This document shows positions 16,891-25,419 of a DNA stretch of 48,766 nucleotides, piece after piece. Location of the stretch: the NCBI GenBank assembly GCA_049587715.1, contig JBAVEL010000051.1, forward strand, positions 1 to 48,766, read 5' to 3'. Made by a program: the position numbers and the translations under genes. Under the pieces are notes generated by a model. That model did not search any database, was not told the origin of the DNA, and saw only the letters and a program-made list of their open reading frames with translations. This DNA comes from JBAVEL01 sp049587715 (lineage in GTDB: Bacteria > Bacteroidota > Ignavibacteria > UBA10030 > UBA6906). The first letter of the stretch is position 1, and each line of letters begins with the position of its first letter.

Positions 16891-17112
16891 TCCCCCCTTC
16901 CGGGAACCCCCGCTCCTCCATGATTCCGGGGTTGTCTCCACGGCCCGGCTCCCCCCGGGGAACCCCGCGAAACCTGCCCTGGCAGAAGGCCCCGGAGCAC
17001 GAGTGTATCCGGAAAGAGGAATTCGTATATTCCCCTGCCCGGCTCCCCGGGGAGTCCCTTCCGGGAGCCCGCATGCAGGAGCCGGCAGTCCCCCATCACG
17101 AAAGGGCCCGCC

Positions 17113-17526
17113 ATGGACAAACCCTCCCGCATGCCCCAGGTCTACGGATACCTCGTGTGCCTGACGGCGGTCATCACGGTGCTCATTTGCATCTCCTCCC
17201 TTGTCTATGCGGTCCTGGATCTGAGCGATCCCCTGGTCGCCGGCTACATACACGGCGGGAATCCCAGTCTGGCCTCGTACGAGAACTACAGGATGGACAT
17301 CCTCAAGTCCTTCGCACGGGAAGGGGACGCCGCAAAGACATCCCTCATCCCCGATGAGAAGACCTTGCGCGCCATGTACGAGGCGGCGAGGGAAGACTGG
17401 ATCCGGCGCGTGGAGCATGAGGCCCGCCGTACGATCATGATCGACATCATTCTGATTCTGATTTGCGTCGTGCTGTTTGCGACCCACTGGCGCTGGGTGC
17501 GGAAGCCGGCACAGGCCGCTCCGTAG
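17113..17526 (+). CDS. Small two-pass membrane protein of unknown function
   Basis: The protein has 137 residues, with membrane segments near residues 13-34 (VCLTAVITVLICISSLVYAV) and 110-127 (MIDIILILICVVLFA). Between them is an exposed helix-rich loop of about 75 residues. The start has GAAAGGG upstream of the ATG. The topology resembles small accessory membrane proteins with a C-terminal basic tail, but no family is recognised. It is the first of a series of small envelope-type genes on the same strand, each with its own ribosome site. Confidence 0.7.
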   Translation: MDKPSRMPQVYGYLVCLTAVITVLICISSLVYAVLDLSDPLVAGYIHGGNPSLASYENYRMDILKSFAREGDAAKTSLIPDEKTLRAMYEAAREDWIRRVEHEARRTIMIDIILILICVVLFATHWRWVRKPAQAAP

Positions 17527-17555
17527 TGCCGGGCCGAAGAACATCAGGTGCTCTC

Positions 17556-17579
17556 CCGCCGCCATGAGTCGGGCGGCGG
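17556..17579 (+). terminator. Hairpin between the small membrane protein and the SH3b gene
   Basis: CCGCCGCC (17556-17563) pairs perfectly with GGCGGCGG (17572-17579) around an eight-base loop. It has no T-run; the same kind of hairpin follows other genes here. Confidence 0.4.
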
Positions 17580-17627
17580 TGTCCGGGCCTCACCCCCGGG
17601 GTAATCAACAGACGGAGGAGACAACCC

Positions 17628-18626
17628 ATGCGGAAACCCGCCTCGCGTAGCTGGGCGCCTGTCTTGCTGCTGGCGCTTCTGTGTGGAGCGCAGTGCGCCG
17701 CCGGAGGTGTCCTGAAGGTCATATCGGCGGGCTCCCTGCGCGCCTCTCCCGTGGCCACTGCCCGCGTGGTGGCCGAGCTGACGCCGGGCATGGTGCTGGT
17801 GGGATACACCCGCACCGTGCATGACCCCGGCGGATGCTGGTACTTCGCCGCCACCGCCGAAGGAACGAAGGGACACGTTCCCTGCTCCCTCGTGGAGGAG
17901 ATGAGCGCGGGCGAGGCGGCTCCCTCTCCCGCTCCTGCCTCCTCCGGAGACCGGGGCGGTGCATCCGGGGCCTCCGTTTCCCTGGAAGGCACCACCTGGT
18001 CCGGGAAAACCTCGAACGGGGATCTCTACGAGTTCACGTTCCTGCCCGGTGGGCGGCTCCGCTTCCGGACCAACAATTCCCGGAGCGAGATGGCCACCTT
18101 CGAAGATGAAGGGGACATCTGGGCCCGGAACGGGCAGCTTGTGGTGCTCACCATCAGCGACTACTCCACCTATCTCGGCACCATCGACGGAAACCGGATG
18201 CGGGGAAAATCCTGGAACGTCGTCGGGAAACGGTGGACATGGGATCTGGAGCGGCAGGGCTCGGCCCCCCGGTCCTCCGCCGGCGCGACGGGGGATGTGG
18301 AAGGACGGGGGACGACCCTCAGGTCCTCGGCCACCGTAGCGGGGGAATGGAAGGAACATTGGGGAACCCCGGGTCAGACGGATGTGACATACAACGACAG
18401 GTACCGGGTCACCCTTGCGGGAAGCACTGTGGACGTCCGGATTCTGGAGAAAGACCAGCGCATCTTCGATGAGCGCCTGGAAGGGAATGTGCTCATGTTC
18501 TCGCAGCGGACGGATGCCTGGGTGGTGCGCTACGAGCTCACGCTCCAGCCCGACGGCCGCTGGCTCTCGGGAACGGCCACGACCCCCGAAAAGATCGTCC
18601 CCGTGAAGTGGGAGAGAGTAAGATAG
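17628..18626 (+). CDS. Exported protein with bacterial SH3 domain
   Basis: The protein has 332 residues. A signal peptide (about 1-26, WAPVLLLALLCGAQCAAGG) leads to an SH3b-type domain (about 27-92): LKVISAGSLRASPVATARVV, then a W/Y-F segment and GHVPCSLVEEM, a pattern typical of cell-wall or ligand-binding SH3b domains. A Ser/Gly-rich linker follows, then two lipocalin-like beta repeats (residues about 120-205 and 235-330, with WSGKTSNGDLYEF and YRVTLAGSTVDVRI). ACGGAGGAGAC precedes the ATG. It should be periplasmic or surface located. The exact ligand is unknown; the SH3b call is moderately secure and the lipocalin-like reading is weak. Confidence 0.75.
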   Translation: MRKPASRSWAPVLLLALLCGAQCAAGGVLKVISAGSLRASPVATARVVAELTPGMVLVGYTRTVHDPGGCWYFAATAEGTKGHVPCSLVEEMSAGEAAPSPAPASSGDRGGASGASVSLEGTTWSGKTSNGDLYEFTFLPGGRLRFRTNNSRSEMATFEDEGDIWARNGQLVVLTISDYSTYLGTIDGNRMRGKSWNVVGKRWTWDLERQGSAPRSSAGATGDVEGRGTTLRSSATVAGEWKEHWGTPGQTDVTYNDRYRVTLAGSTVDVRILEKDQRIFDERLEGNVLMFSQRTDAWVVRYELTLQPDGRWLSGTATTPEKIVPVKWERVR

Positions 18627-18688
18627 CGGCGTGGTTGCCGTCCCGGGGCCGCCTTCCCCCCATTCCAACACATGAAAGGAACCCTGCC

Positions 18689-19696
18689 ATGACCCGTCCA
18701 TACGGAGTCCTCCTGGTGATTCTCTCGCTCCTTCCGGGCCTGCTTCCCGGATGCAAGGAGAACGCCTCCAACACCCTCGCCCCCGACGCGGATCCCCCCG
18801 CGATCGCCATCGTCTCCCCCTCCCCGGGGAAAGCCGTGGGCGACACCCTGACCATCCGGGTAAATGCATCCGACAACACGGGCGTCGCCCGGGTGGAATT
18901 CTCCGCCAACGGCGTGAACATCTCCGGGGTGGGAGTTACACAGCCCCCCTTCACACTCGTCTGGGTGCCCCAGGGCATCCCCCTCGGCGACACGATCCGC
19001 CTTGCGGCGAGGGCTCTGGATCAGGCGGGTAATGCACGGAGTTCCGACACCGTGCGCGTGCTGTACAAGTGGTTCAGGGTCATGCAGGACCCCGATGAGA
19101 CCTGGCCCCGCGACATCCGCACGGTGTATGCCCGAAGCACCACAGGCCTCCTGGAGTTCCGCGTGGAGATGAACGGATCCTGGACGGACCCGCACGTGGA
19201 CACCGCCGGCATCGACTGCGCCCTGTTCCTCGACACGGACAGGAACCCCGCCACCGGCCTCAGCCCCTCCCTTCCCCTCTATGACGTAAATGACATCGGT
19301 CCGGAGTATGTGGCCGTGGTGGGCGTGGAAGGCGACTCCCTCTGGATCTGGCCCGCCGACTCCTCCCAGTCGCAGTGGAGGCGCTACCGGGACTTCGCAT
19401 CATTGACGCTCCAGGCGAACACATTCTGGTTCGAAGTCGCGCTCCGGCTTGCCGACATCGGGAACCCCTCCATGATCGACATCGTGGCGGCCAACATCAC
19501 ATTCGGAACAGGGGGCGGATGGGATTGGGCTCCCGACCAGGGTCACATCACATACCTGGTGGAGCCGAACTACACGGGTGGCACCGCCCCTCCCCACTCC
19601 GGATCTTCCGCGCCGGGCACCTTCGCCCCGGGCACCCCGGGAGGCGGATCCCATGCGGGGTTCAGGACACCTCCACGGCCGCAGCGGCCGGACTGA
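18689..19696 (+). CDS. Lipoprotein with Ig-like domain
   Basis: Using the ATG at 18689 (GAAAGGAA upstream), the protein has 335 residues and begins with a lipoprotein signal (VLLVILSLLPGLLPGCKEN), whose LPGC lipobox marks Cys about residue 21. The next 100 residues form an Ig-like fold: AIAIVSPSPGKAVGDTLTIR, then NTGVARVEFSANG. The remaining 210 residues have beta-sheet character with a Thr/Asp/Gly-rich core (SGTDPHVDTAGIDCALFL-like stretch with DTDRNPAT), as in secreted domains that bind or decorate surfaces. The tail is Pro/Gly-rich. It is anchored in a membrane, probably facing the periplasm or outside. The function is unknown. Confidence 0.78.
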   Translation: MTRPYGVLLVILSLLPGLLPGCKENASNTLAPDADPPAIAIVSPSPGKAVGDTLTIRVNASDNTGVARVEFSANGVNISGVGVTQPPFTLVWVPQGIPLGDTIRLAARALDQAGNARSSDTVRVLYKWFRVMQDPDETWPRDIRTVYARSTTGLLEFRVEMNGSWTDPHVDTAGIDCALFLDTDRNPATGLSPSLPLYDVNDIGPEYVAVVGVEGDSLWIWPADSSQSQWRRYRDFASLTLQANTFWFEVALRLADIGNPSMIDIVAANITFGTGGGWDWAPDQGHITYLVEPNYTGGTAPPHSGSSAPGTFAPGTPGGGSHAGFRTPPRPQRPD

Positions 19697-19789
19697 GGAG
19701 GAGGTTGTGCAAGGGCCCCGGCGCCCGCATCCATGCGGGGCCCGGCGCGATTCTGCGTTCGGTCGCGTCCTGAGGATGGAGAAAGACCC

Positions 19790-20236
19790 ATGACATACCG
19801 ACACACACAGTGGGGCAGCGTGATCATCATCGCGGTGCTCGCCTCCCTGTTCGCCGCCGTCGTTCTCCTTTCGGTCCGGGGGGCGGCCCATCCCGCGCCC
19901 GTCATTCCCATCCTGCTCCTTTCGGGGGTGGTCCTGCTGCTGCTTTTCTCATCCCTCACCGTGGAGATCCGTGACGGCGCCCTCACGTGCCGGTTCGGCG
20001 TGGGCCTCATCCGGAGGACCATCCCCCTTGCCGAGATCGCCGAAGCGCGCGCCGTCAGAAACTCCTGGCTGGTGGGATGGGGCATCCGGTGGGTTCCCGG
20101 CTCGTACTGGCTCTGGAACGTCTCGGGCCTTCAGGCGGTGGAGCTTCTCCTGAGGGACGGATCCCGCTTCCGTATCGGCACCGATGAGCCCGAGGAGCTT
20201 GTGCGTGCCCTGGGCCGGGGGAAGTCGCGCGGATGA
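19790..20236 (+). CDS. Membrane protein with PH-like domain
   Basis: From the ATG at 19790 (GGAGAAAG upstream) the protein has 148 residues. Two membrane segments lie near residues 9-31 (SVIIIAVLASLFAAVVLLSV) and 37-58 (PVIPILLLSGVVLLLLF). The C-terminal cytoplasmic part (SLTVEIRDGALTCRFGVGLI, later GSRFRIGTDEPEELVRAL) matches the bacterial PH-like pattern seen in small membrane proteins, with a strand, an arginine pair and a final helix. It probably senses or binds lipid or protein at the inner face. The specific role is unknown. Confidence 0.75.
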   Translation: MTYRHTQWGSVIIIAVLASLFAAVVLLSVRGAAHPAPVIPILLLSGVVLLLLFSSLTVEIRDGALTCRFGVGLIRRTIPLAEIAEARAVRNSWLVGWGIRWVPGSYWLWNVSGLQAVELLLRDGSRFRIGTDEPEELVRALGRGKSRG

Positions 20237-20330
20237 CCGGACGAACGCCCCCACCGGGGCCGGGGCCCTGCACCCCGCGGGCCCAGGGCTTCCGGCCCTG
20301 CGACCTCCCTCCGTGCGCCAGGGCTTTCAC

Positions 20331-20552
20331 ATGTTCGATCTTCCTTATGGATACGCCATGAACCTCCTCAGAACAAAGCCCTGGCCTCCCCTGGACATCG
20401 CCCTCCTCAAGACCTGCTGCCTGCTGGCGGGTATGATGGCGGGGGCGTACGTTGCGGATTTCACGAGAGAAAACATCTGGGTCTTTGCTCTGGGAGCGGT
20501 CCTGACGGGCATCAAGCCCGCCGTCTCGTACTTCCTGGGCGGGAAGGACTGA
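20331..20552 (+). CDS. Small membrane protein of 73 residues
   Basis: The frame opens MFDLPYGYAMNLLRTKPWPP and has two hydrophobic helices, ALLKTCCLLAGMMAGAYVA and WVFALGAVLTGIKPAVSYFL. A second in-frame ATG at 20358 would give 64 residues and cannot be excluded; neither start has a strong ribosome site. The stop is only about 50 bases before the next gene start. No family is recognised; it is a plausible small inner-membrane protein. Confidence 0.55.
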   Translation: MFDLPYGYAMNLLRTKPWPPLDIALLKTCCLLAGMMAGAYVADFTRENIWVFALGAVLTGIKPAVSYFLGGKD

Positions 20553-20601
20553 CGGAGTGGAGCACGGCAATCGCACAGCGAAAGTCCTGAAGGGAGAACG
20601 T

Positions 20602-21720
20602 ATGGCATCCCGCTGTCCCGGCGTCCCCTTCTTTCTCGTCTGTGCACTCGGGATCTTCTCCCCGGCCGCCCGCAGCACCTTGCAGGATGCGCACGCCATC
20701 CCCGTCCAGCCCGGGTGGAACCTTCTCTCTCTCCCCCTCCGGGTGGAGGGGGGGGACAGGGATTCCCTGTTCCCTTCGGGGATTTCCCCTGCCTACGGTT
20801 TCTCGGGATCGGGGGGCTATCAGCCCCTGGATACCCTGGAAGACGGCATCGGGTTCTGGCTCAAGTTCGCCTCGGCGGGGACGGTCCCCGTCGAGGGGAC
20901 CTTCCTCTTCTCCGACACGATCCCCGTCCGGGCGGGCTGGAACCTCATCGGCTCCCTTTCCCTTCCCGTTCCGGCGGATTCCGTGAGGAACCGGACGCCG
21001 GGACTCACCCTGTCTGAGTTCTTCCGATATGTCGCCGGAGCGGGATACGAGGAAGCGGATACGCTTCTGCCCGGTCACGGCCACTGGGTAAAGGCAAGCT
21101 CCGGCGGCGCGCTGATGCTCAGAAGTCCCGACGGCCTCCCCTGTCCGGGAGGGGCATCCGTGGACTATGGAGGGAAGGTGTACCATACGGTGCAGGTCGG
21201 GACCCAGTGCTGGCTCCGGGAACACCTGGATGTCGGGGCCATGATAGCGGGCTCACTGGAGCAGACGGACAACGATACGATCCAGAAGTACTGCTACGAT
21301 GACAACCCGGCCGACTGCGCCGCGTACGGCGGCCTCTACCAGTGGAACGAGGCGATGCAGTACGACACCTCCGAGGGTGTGCGGGGCGTCTGTCCCGCGG
21401 GATGGCACCTTCCGACGGCGGCGGAGTTCCAGACGCTGGCTGCCGCCGCGGGAGGCGATGCCAATGCCCTCAAGCGTCAGGATCAGGGTTCGGGGCCCGG
21501 CCGGGGGACGAACACCACGGGTTTTTCCGCCCTTCTCACGGGCGCCCGCTCCTTCACAGGGACCTTTCTGAACCTGGGCCTTTACGGTGTGCTCTGGACT
21601 TCGACGCGGTCCATCCCCGGCTATGCCCGTGGCATCGGCCTGCACCACGACGATGCCGTCATCTATCCGGGCGACGGGGACAGGCGCATCGGGTTCACCC
21701 TGCGCTGCATACGGGACTGA
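20602..21720 (+). CDS. Exported FISUMP-domain protein
   Basis: From the ATG at 20602 (GAAGGGAG upstream) the protein has 372 residues with a signal peptide (FFLVCALGIFSPAARS). Residues about 35-160 carry two repeats with the pattern PGWNLLSLPL and RAGWNLIGSL, each followed by a segment ending in GFWLKF or GHWVKA. The C-terminal 185 residues are a FISUMP domain (Fibrobacter succinogenes major paralogue type): VQVGTQCWLREHLDVG, KYCYDDNPADCAAYGGLYQW, VCPAGWHLPTAAEF, LWTSTRS and RCIRD. That domain is widespread in FCB-group surface proteins. It is likely secreted or surface attached; the ligand is unknown. Confidence 0.88.
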   Translation: MASRCPGVPFFLVCALGIFSPAARSTLQDAHAIPVQPGWNLLSLPLRVEGGDRDSLFPSGISPAYGFSGSGGYQPLDTLEDGIGFWLKFASAGTVPVEGTFLFSDTIPVRAGWNLIGSLSLPVPADSVRNRTPGLTLSEFFRYVAGAGYEEADTLLPGHGHWVKASSGGALMLRSPDGLPCPGGASVDYGGKVYHTVQVGTQCWLREHLDVGAMIAGSLEQTDNDTIQKYCYDDNPADCAAYGGLYQWNEAMQYDTSEGVRGVCPAGWHLPTAAEFQTLAAAAGGDANALKRQDQGSGPGRGTNTTGFSALLTGARSFTGTFLNLGLYGVLWTSTRSIPGYARGIGLHHDDAVIYPGDGDRRIGFTLRCIRD

Positions 21721-21761
21721 ACCGGCTTCTCTGCGGATGAATCGACACCCGGCATTCCTTC

Positions 21762-23183
21762 ATGAACCCCGTGCCCCGCTGCTGCGACCCGGACATGACC
21801 TCCCCTCCTGAGTCCGTCCGGCGCCGGAAGCCCCGAGGCATTCTCTTTCTCGCCGCCTGGGGCCTCCTCTGTGCCGCCTGCTTCGCGGGGGAAATCACCG
21901 TCAGGGTGGAGGGAATGGGCCCGGGCCGGGCCGGCCTCTCCGCGCTGAGCGGGGAGAAGCTCTCCTTTCTGGACTCGGTTTCCTCCGCAGAAGGAGGCGT
22001 GTTCACATTTGCGCTTCCTCCTTCCACCCCCCACGGCCTCTATCGCCTTGCATGGGCCCGGAACCGCTGGGTGGATCTGGTGTACGACGGCATGGACGCG
22101 GAAATCGCCACCCGCGCCTCTTCTCCTCCCGAAAGTCTGAAGATTCTCCGGTCCGGAAGCAACCGGCTCTATTACGAGTTCCGCCGGCGAAACCGGGAGT
22201 ACAAGACCAGGTCCGAGATCCTCCAGCTCGTGCTGGCCCGCTATCCGCAGGGAGATCCCTACTACGCCGTCAGCCGCGCCGCCGCCGCGTCTCTCCAGGA
22301 TGAATACGGCGCCTTCATCCGTTCCGCGTGCGCGGCGGACCCCCGCTCGTTCGTCTCCCGTTACATCCGGTCCGCTCAGTTGCCCGTGGTGGACCTCACC
22401 CTCCCGCTCGAGGCCCAGCTCGCTCATCTGAAGGTCCATGCCCTCGACAGCGTGGACTTTGCCGACGAAGCTCTCGTCCGCTCGGACCTCTTCACGGCCA
22501 AGGCCATCGAATACCTGACCTACTACCGGAACCCCCAGCTCTCCAGGGAGATTCTGGAGAAGGCATTCCTGGAGGCCGTCGACACACTCCTGCACAGGGC
22601 CAGGGTCCAGCCGGCCGTGTACCGCCACATGACCGGGTACCTGGTGGACGGCTTCCGGCAGTTCGGGTTCGAGGGGTGTGTGGACTACATCCTGGAGAAC
22701 TACGTGATCAAGGACGACCTCTGTCTGGATGAGGCCTCGGGAAGCACCGTCCGGAGGATGGTGGACCAGAAGAAGCTCCTGCCCGCAGGCGCCGTCGTTT
22801 CCGAGATCCTGCTTCCCGACACCTCCGGGGAAGCGGTCTCCCTCTCGGAGGTGCGGGCCGAGAGGGTGCTGATACTGTTCTTCTCCACATCCTGCCCGCA
22901 CTGCCGCGCCATGATTCCCCGCCTGAAGGAGATGCTGCGGGGGAGGGCCCCGGCGGCGCTTGCCGTCCTGGCCGTGTCCCTGGATGATAGCGTGGGGACC
23001 TGGCTGGATTATGTAAGGTCCAACGCCCTCCCCTGGAGAAACGTCATTGACACGCAGGGGTGGGGGGGGAGGCCTGCCGCCGACTACCACATCTACGCCA
23101 CCCCCACCATGTTCCTGGTGGACAGGGAGAGGAAGATCATCGGGAAGCCGATGACCATCGAGGAGCTGGCGCGCCTGCTCTGA
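21762..23183 (+). CDS. Exported thioredoxin-fold (TlpA/ResA-like) protein
   Basis: The protein has 473 residues. An N-terminal signal sequence (GILFLAAWGLLCAACFAGE) precedes a DUF4369-type beta domain (about 40-130) and a helical middle. The C-terminal 140 residues are a thioredoxin/TlpA fold: LLPDTSGEAVSLSEV, the active site STSCPHCRAMI (C-x-x-C, CPHC) near residue 385, and the cis-Pro region IYATPTMFLVDRERKIIG. The redox pair is intact. This layout is common in Bacteroidota thiol-disulfide proteins exposed to the periplasm. The ATG at 21795 would give a shorter N-terminus and is equally likely as the start; neither has a good ribosome site. A reductase partner is not seen nearby. Confidence 0.85.
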   Translation: MNPVPRCCDPDMTSPPESVRRRKPRGILFLAAWGLLCAACFAGEITVRVEGMGPGRAGLSALSGEKLSFLDSVSSAEGGVFTFALPPSTPHGLYRLAWARNRWVDLVYDGMDAEIATRASSPPESLKILRSGSNRLYYEFRRRNREYKTRSEILQLVLARYPQGDPYYAVSRAAAASLQDEYGAFIRSACAADPRSFVSRYIRSAQLPVVDLTLPLEAQLAHLKVHALDSVDFADEALVRSDLFTAKAIEYLTYYRNPQLSREILEKAFLEAVDTLLHRARVQPAVYRHMTGYLVDGFRQFGFEGCVDYILENYVIKDDLCLDEASGSTVRRMVDQKKLLPAGAVVSEILLPDTSGEAVSLSEVRAERVLILFFSTSCPHCRAMIPRLKEMLRGRAPAALAVLAVSLDDSVGTWLDYVRSNALPWRNVIDTQGWGGRPAADYHIYATPTMFLVDRERKIIGKPMTIEELARLL

Positions 23184-23285
23184 GATCCCCCGTTCTCCGG
23201 AAGCTTCCCCCGCACCCCTCCCGGGGGCCGATCCAGGCCCCCGGATCAGCCCCCGGATGGCCCCCCTCGTGTTTCGGGCGCGGCG

Positions 23286-24992
23286 GTGTGCCTCCTGCAC
23301 GCCTGCAGCCCCTCCACGTTGCTATTTATGGCCGATTTTGCCATATTGTCCCCGGTCCATCCGCAGGCGCGGGTGGTGTGTTCCGTTCCTTCGATTGCCG
23401 GACTGCAAAGGAGACATCCCATCAGAGAAAGTGGACGCAATACGCCCGCCCCGTCTCCGGCGCATTCCGTGCATCCCCGCGTGATTGCACAGCTTCCCGA
23501 CATTCTGAACCCCGAGATCCTCCTGGACTCCCTTGCCGAAGGCGTCATTGTGGCCGACGCCCGGGGGCGCTTCGTGTTCTTCAACAAGGCGGCGGAGGAG
23601 ATCCTTGGCATCGGGATCCGGCAGGTTTCACCCTCCGAGTGGACCGCAGCCTACGGATGCTACGACCCCGTGGAGATGACGCCGTTTCCCCCCGCCGATC
23701 TGGCCCTGGCAAAAGCCCTCCAGGGCATCGAGGTTCGCAATCAGGTTCTCGTGATCCGCAATCCCGCCCGGAGCGAGGGGGTCTCCATCCGTGTCTCGGG
23801 CAAACCCATCCTCCGCGGTGACGGCTCCCTTGCAGGGGCAGCCGTTGTGTTTCAGGACATCACGGCCGAGCGGAAGGCGGAGGCATCCTCCCGGCTCCTT
23901 GCGAACGCGGTGGAGCAGACCGCCGACCAGGTGGTGATCACCGACCGCACGGGCACGATCGAGTATGTCAATCCCGCTTTTGAGGGAACCACGGGGTACA
24001 GCCGATCGGAGGCCGTTGGACAGACCCCGAAATTCCTCCGCTCCGGACACCATGGGCCCGCGTTCTACGAGCACCTCTGGGCCACCATCCTGGACGGAAA
24101 GCCCTACCGGGGAACCCTCCTGAACAGGAAGAAGAACGGGGAGACGTACTGGGGGGAACAGACAATCACGCCCATGAAGGACACCCGGGGGCGGATCGTC
24201 AGTTTCGTGTCGGTCATCAAGGACATTACCGACCAGAAGAAGCGTCAGGAGCAGGACCTCCAGTTACAGATTGCCCACACCCTCCAGGAGCGCTTCCACC
24301 GCCTGGAGCCCTCCATTTCGCAGGTGGATGCGGCGGGCATCACGCGTGCAGCCCTCCGCACCACGGGCGACTACTACGACTTCCTGGATCTGGGGGACGG
24401 GTCCCTTGCCATCGCCGTGGCCGACGTGTGCGGTCATGGCATCGGGGCGGCGCTCATCATGTCGGCCATGCGTGCCTATCTTCGTGCGTTCGCACGGACC
24501 GCGTCGGACCCGGGAGTCCTGCTCACATGGCTGAACCAGGAGCTGCACAGGGACCTGGGGGAGCAGGAGCCCTTCGTGACGGCCATCCTGGCATGCATCG
24601 ACAACCGCCGGGGGATCCTCCACTATGCCAGCGCGGGCCATGTGCACGCCTTCGTGCTGGCCGGTGACGGCCAGGTCCGCCGCGTCCTGGACAGCACCGG
24701 CATCCCCCTGGGGATCGCCGACGGGTTCTCTTATGCCGCGAGTGCCCCCATCCCCCTTCTCCCCGGGGACTGCCTGGTCTTCCCCACGGACGGCATTCTG
24801 GAGGCGACGGGGCCCGACGGAACCCGATTCGGCACCGACCGGCTGGTGGAGCTCATCCGGAGCATCCGCAGTGCGAGCGCGCGGGAAATCGTGGCCGGTA
24901 TCGAGGAGGCCGTCCGCTCCTTCTCGGGCCACCGGCTCCGTGAAGACGACATGACCGTCGTGGTGTACAAGGTGGCGGGCTCCTCCCCCTGA
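23286..24992 (+). CDS. PAS-PAS-SpoIIE (PP2C) serine phosphatase
   Basis: The frame gives up to 568 residues. Two PAS domains are visible: one at about 75-195 (ILLDSLAEGVIVADARGRFV; VVFQDITAERK) and one at about 205-325 (ADQVVITDRTGTIEYVNPAF; GYSRSEAVGQ; SVIKDITDQKK). The SpoIIE/PP2C-type phosphatase follows, with GDYYDFLDLGDGS, VADVCGHGIGAALIMS, SAGHVHAF, TDGILEA and EDDMTVVVYKV, so the metal-binding aspartates look complete. It would dephosphorylate an anti-sigma antagonist or similar partner, with PAS domains sensing a signal. The true start is unclear: the ATGs at 23286 and 23328 lie before the predicted transcript start, while a strong AAAGGAG site precedes an in-frame ATC at 23421. The stop at 24990-24992 is certain. 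Confidence 0.9.
   Translation: MCLLHACSPSTLLFMADFAILSPVHPQARVVCSVPSIAGLQRRHPIRESGRNTPAPSPAHSVHPRVIAQLPDILNPEILLDSLAEGVIVADARGRFVFFNKAAEEILGIGIRQVSPSEWTAAYGCYDPVEMTPFPPADLALAKALQGIEVRNQVLVIRNPARSEGVSIRVSGKPILRGDGSLAGAAVVFQDITAERKAEASSRLLANAVEQTADQVVITDRTGTIEYVNPAFEGTTGYSRSEAVGQTPKFLRSGHHGPAFYEHLWATILDGKPYRGTLLNRKKNGETYWGEQTITPMKDTRGRIVSFVSVIKDITDQKKRQEQDLQLQIAHTLQERFHRLEPSISQVDAAGITRAALRTTGDYYDFLDLGDGSLAIAVADVCGHGIGAALIMSAMRAYLRAFARTASDPGVLLTWLNQELHRDLGEQEPFVTAILACIDNRRGILHYASAGHVHAFVLAGDGQVRRVLDSTGIPLGIADGFSYAASAPIPLLPGDCLVFPTDGILEATGPDGTRFGTDRLVELIRSIRSASAREIVAGIEEAVRSFSGHRLREDDMTVVVYKVAGSSP
23318..23349 (+). promoter_or_regulatory. Candidate promoter within the 5' end of the PAS-SpoIIE frame
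   Basis: GTTG, 20 bases, CATATTGT (TTGCTA-N17-CATATT). If used, the transcript begins near 23355, after the first two in-frame ATGs. Confidence 0.4.
23407..23423 (+). promoter_or_regulatory. Ribosome site with in-frame ATC at the start position
   Basis: AAAGGAG at 23407-23413 is followed after seven bases by ATC at 23421, in the frame of the PAS-SpoIIE protein. This is the best ribosome site near its 5' end, yet no ATG, GTG or TTG is in range. Confidence 0.4.
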
Positions 24993-25419
24993 CGGCGGGA
25001 TTGACAGAGCTCCGCGTCTCCGGCCGCTTTCCCTTGAGCGCCGGATCCTTCGTTCGCTCGCCGGCTCTTCCCGGCTCTTCACCGGAACGGCGAGAACCCG
25101 CCCTCCCCGGTTCAGCATCTCGGTCCTCGGGGCAGCGGACCCGTCCAGCCCGGCAAGGAGGCTCCCACCGGCGCCCCCTGTGAGCTGACCGAGCGCCCTG
25201 CTCCAGTCCGCGTTTGCTTTTCCCGCACTCCCGGAGTACCTTTCCACCGGTTCCCTGACGCCGCTCTTCCACGCGACGCCCGCCCGGCGCTTGATCCCCG
25301 CGCACCCGCCGGAGGGGACAAGCCCCCACACACCCTCCAGGGGGGAAGGTGGACTGTGGACAACCGTTCTCTTCAAGCTGTCCGACATGCCCTGAAGACC
25401 CACACCAACGGAATCCGCC
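24993..25419. other. Intergenic region before the S41 protease gene
   Basis: This 427-base stretch holds no gene I can support. It contains the promoter-like site at 25213-25244 and a leader of about 170 bases. A TTGACA at 25010 has no matching -10. Confidence 0.5.
25213..25244 (+). promoter_or_regulatory. Candidate promoter of the S41 protease gene
   Basis: TTTGCTTTT, then TACCTTTC, with TTG and TACC separated by 20 bases. Both boxes are identical in core to those at 27360-27391. Confidence 0.62.
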
